Source of the DNA: Reticulascus tulasneorum
Taxonomy: Eukaryota; Ascomycota; Sordariomycetes; Glomerellales; Reticulascaceae
NCBI GenBank assembly: GCA_001557505.1
Contig: LSAX01000002.1
Location: forward strand, 1 to 64,000
Reading direction: 5' to 3'
Length of the DNA: 64,000 nt
Positions within the stretch are counted from its first letter, which is position 1. Each line of letters opens with the position of its first letter. This document shows positions 47,316-57,679 of the stretch, piece after piece. The notes beneath the pieces were generated by a model, which had not been told where the DNA came from, made no database searches, and saw nothing but the letters and a program-made list of their open reading frames with translations. The position numbers and the translations under genes are program-made.

Positions 47316-48463
47316 CTAAGTCGACCTCTCAAGACCTCCACTATATTGGCCATGGGTGGTCGAAGGATCCATTAAAGGGTCTCCGTTGCAGTCAGTGGTC
47401 ATAGCCAACAAATCCCATGATCGAGTGATGATTTGGGCCACGAAGTCTTGCGTAGAAATATTATGGAGTCCTCCCTTTAACTCTATCATTCTGCCGATAG
47501 CCCTGGCGTGGCAGCGTGCATTATCATAATCTCCGAACTTTAGCTGTACAACGGGTAAGTCTTACGCAAGGTGGCTCTAGCGGCGGTGTACGGGATATCT
47601 ACCTCATAAGAACACATGACCATAACCTTGGCCAAAGTAAAATCGCTAAGCACTATGTCTTCTTGTGACAGCGCACTCATAATGGATCGGATGCAGGCTC
47701 CTTTATACTCCACCGCCAATCTGGCATACGGACTGCCACGATCACTGTGTGTCTCGAGCAGCAGTAGACACTGACAAGTCACGAGCAGCACCGCGGATAG
47801 TAGGCCGCTATCTGACAGGACAAATGGGACCCATAAAGAGAGCATCTTGGCGGCTTCGTTGTCAACATTGCTGAAGGTCTGGGGAATGATGACTAATTTA
47901 TCTGAAACGCGTGAGTTCTCCAATGTCCGCTGGCTTGTCTTGTGCGAGAGAGGATGACTGTCAGACGTGTCGGTCGCAAACATACAATAATCAATCAGGA
48001 AACACTCAACGTCATTGAGCGGCTTGGCCAGCCGGTTGAATGGGTTTCGTCGAGCAGGCACGAGCAAACTGGTCGTGTTTGGAATCCCGGGCCCTGGCTG
48101 CTGTGAGGCACTATTCTCTGCATCCACTCGGGCTGCGCAGCCGACGGACGTGGTTTCTGTACTGCCACGAGGACCTGCTGTCTCCCGCCTGTGGGCTTGG
48201 GCTCGGTGTGGGGCGTGGCTCCCTTTCTTCTTGAAGCGACGAGTGGCGTGTACCTCCTTGGCAACATGAGAACGGATGGCCCCAATTGCCATTGCCGATG
48301 TCGCTTCCCTGGGATGTGCGGTGTTGATGAATTGCAGAGCTGGCGGTGCCGGCGTCTCTCGGGGTGTAGCAATCTGGTCGCACGACGAAGCAAGTGGCTC
48401 ACTGATCGGACCGGCGGCCAGCGGAGATTTCGTCTGTTTCCACGGTCTGAATTTGGTATACAT
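47316..48463 (-). CDS. Fungal_trans_2-like regulatory protein without a zinc cluster
   Basis: Two exons (48463-47603, 47543-47316) join across a 59-nt intron (GTAGAT..TACAG) to 362 residues; an upstream in-frame ATG at 48625 would add 54. The N-terminal part has FINTAHPREATSAM and IRSHVAKEVHATRRFKKKG, a basic segment with the R-SHV-K pattern found in many fungal zinc-cluster-less regulators, not a Zn2Cys6 motif. After a low-complexity linker come NPFNRLAKPLNDVECFLIDYC and, across the intron, KFGDYDNARCHARAIGR, MIELKGGLHNIS. DNA binding is unproven; it may be a co-regulator. It is convergent with the 44416 regulator and divergent from the reductase. Confidence 0.75.
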
Positions 48464-48971
48464 GACGTGGTAGCGACAGCGTCTCCCAATGACACTGCGG
48501 GAATTGAAATCGGAAAGCCAGAAAAATGTTGCCAGGTTTCCCGAGCTTGTCAGTACCGATGCACGGGGCTTGGGATCCTGCAAAACACTACCTGAGCAGA
48601 AGAACATCCCAGGTTGGCTCCACATTAGTCAGCCGTGATTGTCAAGCAAGATTTCTACACATTCCCAAATAGGAAATTTAAGAAATATTCCACGTACTCT
48701 CTCTCTCCTCTGTGTTCGCACAACGTATCATCAATGCCGAAAATGCTGAATGTCCCGGTAGCATTAACAGGTCTACGGAGCAGGCCTTATCGGTTTATTT
48801 ACCCAAGTCCATGAATCATGGGTCAAAGGATTGTGTTTTATGCGGCGGCAAAAGGCCGGATGCTGTCGGCTGCTCACATGTATGGACGTCTATAAGAACG
48901 GGCCGGTTTCTCTTTATCTATCAGCGTTGAAAGAGAGCAGACAGTGGCCGTCCGACCATAAGAAAAGCGCA
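48464..48971. other. Divergent upstream region of regulator and reductase
   Basis: About 0.5 kb between the minus-strand regulator and the plus-strand reductase. Part could be coding if the regulator starts at 48625. No distinct element was recognised. Confidence 0.45.
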
Positions 48972-50078
48972 ATGTCCAACCTACAAACCGCCATCCCCAG
49001 GGGCTCATGGATCCTGATCACCGGTATTACAGGTTTCCTTGCGTCGCATATAACCAAGCAACTCCTCGACCGTGGTTTCAAAGTTCGTGGCACCGCTCGG
49101 GACCCGTCTGCTGCCACCTGGGTGGCCGACGAGATGTTTGCCGACGCAAATCGACGTGGCGACATCAAGATCGTGGCCCTTGATTTTGGCGCCTCGCCCG
49201 CCAGAGCATACGAAGCCGCTGTCCAAGGGGTGTCTGGGATCCTTCATGTAGCCACGATCCAGACGTTTGACCCAAACCCAAACAATGTCATTCCGCCCGT
49301 CGTAAACAGCGTGACAGCGCTTCTAGATGCTGCGATCCGCGAGCCCACCGTCAAGCGATTCGTGTATACTTCTTCTTCGGTGGCAGCCTTCATGCCGAAT
49401 CCATTCTCTGACGAGGTGACTCTTGTCGGGCGCAACTCGTGGAACGATGCAGCCGTAGCAGCCGCCTGGGACTCGTCGGACAGCCCGCATCGCGGCGTCA
49501 TCATTTACATGGCCAGCAAGGCGGAGGCTGAGAAGGCCCTTTGGAATTTCGCCGTGGACAAGAAGCCACACTTCAAAGTCAACGTGGTGAGCCCATACAC
49601 CCTGGTTGGGCCGATACTGCACAAGAGCTATGCGAACAAGAGCTTACCCGGTTGGATCAATCAACTCTACCATGGAGACGTTGACTTTATCAAGAACGTT
49701 CCCGCCCGTGAGTCTATATACATGAGTCGGATGTTTGGGAGCTAATGGTCGTCACATTGATTAGTATATTATGTTGGTGTCAGAGACGTGGCGATTATTC
49801 ACGTTGGAACCCTATTGGATCCGGATATTAAGGACGAGCGCATTCAGGCATGGTGCACGCCTTTCAATTGGAACGATATCCTGGCAATCTGGCGCGGCAA
49901 GTACCCGGAGAAGAAGTTTGTCGATGACCTTCCGAACATGGGAATGATTCATGCCAGGATAGACGATACGCTACCCAAGCATCTACTTAAAAAGTGGGGG
50001 AATCAAGATGGATGGACTAGTCTGGAAGACGGGTTCCAGAAGACCATCGACAGTCTGTTGGCTGCATCGGATGAATGA
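48972..50078 (+). CDS. NAD(P)-dependent reductase, extended SDR (Gre2/ketoreductase-like)
   Basis: A cytosolic NADPH-type carbonyl reductase of the dihydroflavonol-4-reductase-like group. Two exons (48972-49707, 49765-50078) give 349 residues in frame. The cofactor loop is TGITGFLASH, the strand-4 Ser region is FVYTSSSVAAF, and the catalytic YxxxK is YMASK. NVVSPYTLVGP fits substrate-side sequences of this group. VAIIHVGTLL follows YYVGVRD after the intron, matching the conserved YVDVRDVA region. Substrate unknown. The ATG at 48972 is preferred because the cofactor motif lies about 20 residues later, the usual distance. Confidence 0.92.
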
Positions 50079-50269
50079 GTGGGGGTGGTGCATGAGCTGC
50101 GACCTGAATCGTCAAGACTTCTTAGGTTGGCAGCCAGTTTTGTTCACCTGATGCTGCTGCTGACGGGACCTTGCAAGGAGCGCAGCATTTCATAGTCTTC
50201 TCGAAGTGGCCTCATCGCCGGAGAGACACAGACGCAAATGCAATCAGAGAAAATGTATTATGTTGCATC

Positions 50270-52224
50270 TTAGCAGAACCTAGGGTTACTATCAAACGCA
50301 ATATATGTGTTTTCAATGGTTCCGTCTGGCCCTGTTCCCACCAGGTCATAGGTAGGGTTATGGATGACGTTGCTAGGCACACGGAATTGGATCACATTTT
50401 GATACAAGTCATACCCCGTATTGTTGAACTCTCGTATCTTCGTCATCTCGAACGATTTCCAAGCCAGCCTTGGCACATTGGCTGGCGACCCAGCTTGTGG
50501 GATTGCTTCCACGGCTCGAAGCAGAAGGCGATTGACGTTAGCGGCTCGAACCTAGTCGGGTTAGCTTCAGTCGTGGCACGAAGAAGTTGGGACGAACAGC
50601 AATTGTCATGTTGTAGGAGCTCATGTCGCGTGGTATCTGCTGCAAGACTCTGCAGTAGGTCAAGCGCTGTTGGATCATTCTATCTTCCACTGGGAAGCCG
50701 TTGCCCCCATTGTCTATCGTAACGGTTCTCGACTGGTCCTCCATCCGGACGTCGAAGGAAGATACGCCCCACGATGCAGGGATATTGGTGAAAAACGTGT
50801 AGACGGTGAAGCGCGGGACGCCAGGGTATAACCCCTCGATGGTCCACTTGGGATACTGTACCTCGGTACTGAACGAGCATGGTGGGCCCTCGCCAGTTGA
50901 GGAGCATTGCTCTGGGCTATGCGGCTTGAAGTCGAGGAACACCTTTCTGGCGGAGCTGGTTGATGCGTCTTCCATTATCTGTTATTCGGAGGGGCGGGTT
51001 TAGTAAAGAGACTAGCCAAGGGTCTTTGGGATGTATCTATAACAACTTTACATACCCGAATCTGTCCTCTGATTGTCATGGTTCCGTTGCCATACACATC
51101 GATGTCCAGTTCAATCGGCTTGACTTTCACCGGCTCAATCACGTCCGTCAACGTGACGTTCGAAGGAACAGTGTTGAGCATCCGTTCTATGAGTGCACCA
51201 CAGGTTTGGAAGAAGAATTCGCTGGAAGCAGCCAGCCTACGAATCATGCTCCCTCCATCCACGTTGAAAACACGGAAGTCCGAATTTGTGGTCTGGTTTT
51301 GACCGAAAGCGAGGGGGTTCTGAGTGACACTAGAGACGAACTGCTTAGCACTGAGGTTCACGTTAGTTAACGCCTGCATGCATCTGACGATCGGGGTTGC
51401 CCACACGCTATTGTCAAATATATCATGTGTGCCGTCGAAGTTTACCCTGTTGTTAAATAATTCCTGAAACCCAATTAGCCTCCTCCACACCAAACCCCTC
51501 ACTGCGCAAATCCTCACGAATCGATGCTAGGAAAGGTTCCCTCGAAGCTCACCGGATCATTGACAATTGGCACTATTTCCGGGAAGTCGTTTCCATGGAC
51601 GCCACCAATCGCGTGGCCACAAGCCACCAAGGCTGCCATCTCCGATGCATTGAAACCCTGGCGAGCGAAGCTCTCCGTGTGGGATGCGAGGTCTTCGTGT
51701 GGTTGTGGAACCCCTGACGGCCCAGGCCCGAGAGCGTCGACCCGGCCAGCTCTGAGTGGTATAATGATGCTTCCGTTCGAGCAGGAGCCGACGGTCATAA
51801 TCGTTCCAAGAGCGATGAGATCGGCCATCGAAGAGCGTATGGTGACGTGGTTGTTGAAGAACCCGAGAGTAGCAAGGAATGCCCTGCCCTTGTTCTCCTC
51901 GCGGTCTGCGATTTCAAACCCAATAGACGCGTCAAGACCCCCTGTCCCGGCTGATACGTCCGCAGTGGCCATGTCGTGGTAGGCCGTCCTCAGCCATTCC
52001 GCCGCGTTAGTTCTGCCTTCATTTGGGCCGACCGTATCGGCAGCGCGCCTGCCACAACCACGTACGCCGGAAACCATGCCAACGCCGTTATAGTTAGTCA
52101 CCTGTTCGTACAGGAGGGCTTCCATTCGGTCGGTCTGCGGGTCGGGCCACGTGTACGCCGTAACTCTGGATAGGGCATTGGCAAGAGCGGCAAGCGCCAA
52201 AAGGGTTTCTCGGGAGTGCAACAT
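50270..52224 (-). CDS. Secreted haem peroxidase (plant-type superfamily) with long C-terminal extension
   Basis: An extracellular haem peroxidase oxidising small or phenolic substrates with hydrogen peroxide. Four exons (52224-51518, 51446-51056, 50978-50598, 50551-50270) give 586 residues in frame. A signal peptide spans about 1-23. The distal site is EWLRTAYHDM (Arg79, His83), the proximal ligand lies in ACGHAIGGVHG (His204), and VNFDGTHDIFDNSV follows. The second half, about 300 residues after the catalytic domain, has no motif I can name and makes the protein much longer than classical class II enzymes (about 350). The last intron is only 46 nt (GTTCGT..CTAACCCGACTAG) and is the weakest junction. 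A GTG further upstream is not used because the Met at 52224 begins the signal peptide. Confidence 0.85.
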
Positions 52225-53599
52225 CTGGGAAGCTGGCACATGTACTGGGCCCACTTAACCGGAGCTTTGAATGAGAAACTGCGCAGGATGCTTGATTCGG
52301 CGACTCATTCGTCGCCCTTCGATGTGATTAAATAGGCAGTCTCGTGGATAAGAAAACCTTACTCCAGAGTAGGGTTATAATCAATGCACATGAGAAGGCA
52401 CCAGAAGAGCATCCGTGGCATAAACTCAGGTCACATCTCTAATTGTAAAGCTGACCTATATCAGCAAGACTTAAGTCCGACGACTCTTGCATCTTGCAAC
52501 TTGCTTCCTAATATGGGTTATTATGGTGATATAAGCACTAGTTTCAAATGCATTCTCGTGGTATAATATTCTAAAATCGGACATTAAAGTCTTAGGGTCA
52601 TGCATTGGTTTATGCTGCGCCGTGCCAGGTCCCGAAAGCGGGCTGTCGGGTTTCGTAGCCGGCAACACGACGACCTCTCTCAGTTCAACCCGGACGTGAC
52701 CGAGTCCTGCCCCCAAACAAACAACAGAATGCGGGGATCTTGACCTCTATTGGGGCCCGTTGCTGATGTGAGAATGCTGAGCTATGGGTCCTTCGGCTAG
52801 TCTAGTGCCCGTGATTGGCGGATAACGAACTGTTGAACGTAGCATCGACTTTCGTATTCCCCTGACTGGCGTCCGACGGACATCAAACCGAGCCCAGGGG
52901 TGCCCTAACTGGGCTATACATGCAAAATCGGCATGCCATTCCCGAAGGGGCAATAAGCCTCTGCAGCGGGTGCCGTCCTAGTCAAGATCACCAGTTCTCT
53001 TACTCTGGATGAGACGTCTATCTCGAGTCTCATTTACAGTGCCAACTTGATGATTTTAGATATCTACCCAGCATATCCGAGCCCAGGTGAAGTATTCCCG
53101 CATTTAATAGCGGCAAGTGATAGTTCAGAGTCAGTCGAGAAGCGTGAAGTAACGTGGGGTCCGTCGTTTGTTGTTGACAGGGGCGGAAGCGCTCACTTCA
53201 CCCTTTTCGCCATATCGAAGCAACCCGGAGCGAGATCAATGACACCACGCTTCCATGGATAACACACATCACTGGCCCTGATTGGGGTCCAGGCAGAGAA
53301 AGTACATAATTGATCGGATCCTCAACAGTGAAAGGTTAACGCGAGGGAAACTGAAGACTGGTTGCTTAGCATTCGCTGGCACGTTGCCGATACAGTCGAT
53401 TGATGGAACCTTAATCTGCCTTATGGTCTGGGTGATCAATCACGTATTGGCTGACAGAAGCCCTTCACTACACAATCCGATCACCCCCAACCTCCCGATA
53501 CTTGCCGCCAACCTAGCCTTCCAAGGAGTCCGTTAACAGGTCCCTTGAAATATTCGGTATGGTTCTCGAACCCGGCTCGCGCTTACTACAATCAGCCAC
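52225..53599. other. Intergenic, no gene supported
   Basis: No motif was recognised in the scattered short open stretches (for example 53047-53262 plus). It may include decayed flanks of the LysM remnant. Confidence 0.5.
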
Positions 53600-53898
53600 T
53601 CACCCAATGCAAAGAATCTGCACGATTTTAGATTGTAATTGGCATCGAGCGCTCGGTTGACCCTCCGGAACTGCGCCTCTGTCAACCCGTTCGCTTTCCC
53701 GATCTTCGCGCACCAATATCCACTCATAACAGCGTACCTCGTCTTGCAGGTCGATGGGGCTTCAACGCAGAGCACGTGACCGATATTGAGGCCACAATTC
53801 GCGTTAAATTAGGATTGAGGGCTCGGAACTGGTCCTCTCTAAGAATAAATTGTTCCCAGATCTTGGACTCCAGACGTGGAGAAATATTGAGATTTGCA
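53600..53898 (-). pseudogene. LysM-domain secreted protein, disrupted
   Basis: Two LysM units can be followed on the minus strand but in shifting frames. The first includes CKSQYF.. then DQFRALNPNLT, after which a one-base shift is needed to reach NCGLNIGHVLCVE. The second reads TCKTRYAVMSGYWCAKIG, ANGLTEAQFRRVN, and needs another shift to reach IVQILCIG and a natural TGA at 53600. An in-frame TAG also lies in the first unit. LysM proteins bind chitin fragments, and secreted ones often shield fungi from host chitin perception. The three lesions make this a pseudogene; its N-terminal signal region was not found. Confidence 0.75.
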
Positions 53899-55055
53899 TG
53901 CTCCCTTGGCCTGTCTCAAGGCTCGACGCCTGGTAACGCCGAAGTCGTGGCGCACCTGTTGGAGGGCGAATCCCATGAGTTGGCAGAGGGTGTCACGAGG
54001 ACCGCTGAGACGGAGAACTAGTCAAATCCGATCTAGTCCAATGCCTGCCGAATTCTGCAAGCAAGCATTTTGTAATGTTAGATTCCTTGCGTACAGACAT
54101 CTTGCTGGTGGTTGCGACGTGCTGGTTTCCTCGACAATGAGTGATATTATAAACTCACTTACTAATAACGTAGCCATCCATGTTCGTATTCCCAAATCGA
54201 GCACTGTCTGGAAAGAAGTGTATGCCGTTTAGGTAGTTTACCCAAACTCTTAGTTCCCAGTCACGTGATTTGCTCAGTTCCTCGTAGACATCATTTAGCC
54301 CATACACTAATGGCGCCGGCATAACGTCTCGATCAAAGTCATCATCAACTTCACTCGGGCTTGGTTCTTCTGTAAATCTTCCTTTGCCTTCGTCAGTTTT
54401 TATCAGCTCTCGTCGGTCTTTGCCAATCCTCGTGAGTCTCGGCAGCCTTCCTTGCGTCATCAGGTCGCCGCTCACAAGTAGAACCGCGCAGTATTCCGGC
54501 ACTTCTCCTACTCATAAGATTTCCGAGCCTACTTGACTTTGTGCCGAGTCTGCTGATAAATCCGTGGTATGGAATTTTTCGCGATGCAAGCAAAGTGACT
54601 TGAGCAAGTAGGTTGGCCAACCAAACGGGAGCGGGATTTGAGCAAATGATCGAGCACGCAATTCCGCGCTGTGGTGGTGATAGATCGCCACGATCTTGCG
54701 CGATCCCCCCCGACTGGGACGCGCCGCCAATCTAACCCCGGACCCCAGCCGGCTCCGAAGAGAACAGCCGCACTAGTTACTCTGCACAGGTTGCATTATC
54801 ATCATTCGTTAGGTCTAGACCGGTCTATGCTGGTCCTCGATTCAACATGGCTAGCGTACCAGGCATGGCCTGACAGAGTCCTTATCAGAGCAATTCCTTG
54901 GATGTCGCCATGTGACTCCTTAAAGGCGAAACCATCTTTGTGCTGTCTGTAGATCGTCGGCGAAATATGGATGACGATCGGGATTGATAAGACTGCTTTG
55001 TCCCCAGCACGGGGGCAAACGATTTTGACTTGTAAACGCATTGTCCTTGTCAAAG
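53899..55055. other. Intergenic, one unassigned acidic open stretch
   Basis: A minus-strand stretch at 54155-54502 reads protein-like (EPSPSEVDDDFDRDV, WELRVWVNYLNGIHFF) and ends at a possible GTTAGT donor, but I recognise no family and no complete gene. The remainder is unassigned. Confidence 0.4.
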
Positions 55056-57151
55056 ATGCCTGCTCCCCAAGAAAAAGCTGTAAAAAATGCCTTTGTCGTC
55101 GGTGAGGTTGTGGGTGATATCCCGGTTGGGTTGAAAGTGATAGATCAGGAGGCAGGGGGCCCGGTATATGTCGAGTCAAAGAGAACTTGGAGGTCGTACA
55201 TCTGGTCGAGTGAGCTCCCCTAAGATGCTGGGGATTGAAAAGAGAGATCCTGACCGTTGTAGCGCTCGATGTTCCGAAAGAGGAAGCCCGTTTCCTCACG
55301 AAACTCGACTTGACACTCATATCAGCGTCAGCTCTGGGCGTCATGTGCCGCTACCTCGACCAAGTCAACATCACCAACGCATTTAGTATGTGACCTGCCG
55401 AGAAGTTTGAGTCTTGCTGATACGTCGTGCAGACAGTGGTATGAAGGAGGATCTTGCACTTTACGGAAGAGAGCTCAACTATGCCAATGCCATCTGGAGT
55501 GCGGCGTATGTGTTTGGTCAGGTTCCTTCGAATCTACTTCTTACCCGAGTAGGTGCCACGCCACCCTCTGCATCGGACCTGTATGCTGACAGGATCCAGG
55601 TGAATGTTCCTCTTTACGTTGCGTTTCTCGAGCTGGCTTGGACCATCTTCACGTTTGCCACCGCCGGCGTCAAGGACGTCAACCAACTCTATATCTTCCG
55701 CTTCTTGTGGGTTCTCTCGGTCTTCCTGCTCTCTTCCAGCCTCTGACCTCTTGACAGCGTTGGCTTGTTCGAAGCCGGCCATTTCCCGGCGGTCATGTAT
55801 GTGTGCTCGAGCTACTACAAGCCCCATGAGTTGGCTCGGCGCAATACGATAATTCAGGTTTTCACATCTGTTGGGCCGCTCTTTTCGGGTTTCTTAATGG
55901 CCGCGGTCTTTGCCGGGCTGGACGGAGTCAACGGGCTGCCCGGATGGCGGTGGATGTACATGTGAGTACCTTTTGTCAACTATGACGAGACGCAGCTGAC
56001 ACAAGCAGTATCTGCGGCTGTGTATCCCTCCCATGCGCCATCTGGACCGCGGTGGCGATGCCTCAGCTCCCTGCCCGAGCGAAGGCCAACTGGTTCGCAT
56101 TCCGGGTCTTGACGTCTCAATCCAGCTGACGCGTTCTCAGGATTTTTACTCAAGAGGAAGTCGACTTGGCTCGCGCGAGAATGCCTACTGAGGTCAAACC
56201 TCTAACCGGGCTGTTCAAGTGGAAGGACATTAAGCGATGGCACACGACCTGGCACGTTTACCTCTGTAAGCACCTCGATCGCTGCCGCTTTTCTCCGATT
56301 CTGACCATAAAGTTCCGCTTTTCTTCGCGTTCCTGGCTCAGTTTGGCCAATCCGGAGGATCCAGTACGCCCCCTATATTCTTCTTGCGCCGTTCAAGTGA
56401 CTAAACGTCATAGTGATCTTCTGGGTGAAAAGTTACAATGTCAAGGGAAAGCCGCCTATCTTTTCAGTTGCTGAGATCAACATCATTCCTCTCGGTGTGA
56501 GTTGTCCTCGTCCCAGGTGGAACAGAACCAAGCTCACTGGGTTCTAGATAAACTTTATCACAATCTTCTCAACGCTTGTCAATTCGTGGATCTCGGACAG
56601 CTTACCCGGTTCCGCCAGGTGGCCTGGCATGGTGTTTGCGAGTGTGATGGCAATCATATTTCCAATTGCCCTTGCCGCAACGCCCGTCCACCCTCCAAAC
56701 ATAGCTACTCGATGGACTCTTTATTGTAGGTCTCTTCCTCCAACCATTCAGGGATATACGCTGATTTTCAACCCGCTAGATCTTACCGCTCTGGCGGGAA
56801 CGGCTGCGGGCATTACGTGGACCTGGGTGAATGAGGTAAACAGACATGATCCCGAAAAACGGGCGTACATATCCGCCTTGGTAATTGATGGGCTTGTACT
56901 TCCGCTTCAAGCTGAGGGCTGACAGGTTGCCTTAGATGAACGCGTTCGCTTATATTTTCACCGCCTGGGTCCCGATCTTCACCTTCCCAGCCAACCTGCA
57001 GCCGTACATTGTCACCGGTAACTACATCACGGCTGGTTTCGGGGCAGCGGCGGTGGTGACCGCCCTCGTGATCCGATACTACTACAACCGGGATCTTAAG
57101 GGGCAGCATCAACAGCGCTCGACTTTGCCAGAAGACAGCGAGTCGATCTAG
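55056..57151 (+). CDS. MFS transporter, Dal5/VHT1/Liz1 (vitamin-organic anion) family, 12 exons
   Basis: A plasma-membrane importer of the pantothenate/biotin/allantoate type; cargo unknown. In raw frames it looks fragmented, but twelve exons (55056-55209, 55263-55385, 55433-55548, 55600-55706, 55758-55961, 56009-56092, 56141-56265, 56313-56363, 56414-56496, 56548-56725, 56780-56880, 56936-57151) join in phase to 513 residues. Splicing restores the family sequence RTWRSYIWST plus LDVPKEEARFLTKLD, then RYLDQVNITNAFNSGMKEDL, RFFVGLFEAGHFPAVMYV, GWRWMYIICG, KANWIFTQEEVDLARARMP and FWVKSYNVKGKPPIFSVAEI. The Dal5-family DQVN and GMKEDL motifs are present. All introns are GT..AG and 46-57 nt, about the same throughout. 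An intact gene, not a pseudogene, is the best reading. Confidence 0.88.
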
Positions 57152-57679
57152 TAGCAGGCTCTGCGTTATCATTTAGCTACAGCAGTGACTTCTGAGAGGA
57201 TAGCGATGCAAGTCTACGGTCTCCGCACTGACACCATTCCAATTCAGCTCATAGGGATGACGACAGGGATGACGACAGGGATGACGATATCGCGAGACTG
57301 CGCCATGAGAGCTTGGGTTACATTCATCATAGTCAGTCCCTTAGAGCACAATGTGGATTTCAAAGTCCAATACCTGCTCTAGATGATCTCTTGGTTCGTG
57401 CTTTCGCAGATGCCAAGGCCACGCAATCTCGTAGTCCATTCTTAACAGTATCAACGCAAGATCAGCCAGTTAGATCCATGGGAAAGAGAAGATGAGAATA
57501 TCAGAATTGTAATTCCTCTGCCACCGGATTCACGGTACACATAAAATGCCTACAAAACTTGAACTCGATGACTATGAACTGTCGACCCATGACCACAACC
57601 TGATGTCAAGATTCCTCATTGGGTTGGCCATCTATCTCATCGGTATGGGGTTGGGATTACTCCAGACTTCGAGACCCTT
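57152..57679. other. Intergenic between convergent genes
   Basis: No gene seen. AGGGATGACGAC is tandemly repeated three times at 57253-57288. Confidence 0.55.
57253..57288. repeat. 12-bp tandem repeat, three copies
   Basis: AGGGATGACGAC occurs at 57253, 57265 and 57277, the last copy slightly diverged at its end. It has no obvious function. Confidence 0.8.

Noticed and set aside
53560..53640. GGTTCTCGAACC resembling a tRNA T-arm
   Set aside because: The loop length is wrong, no acceptor, D or anticodon arms can be paired around it, and the DNA is LysM remnant.
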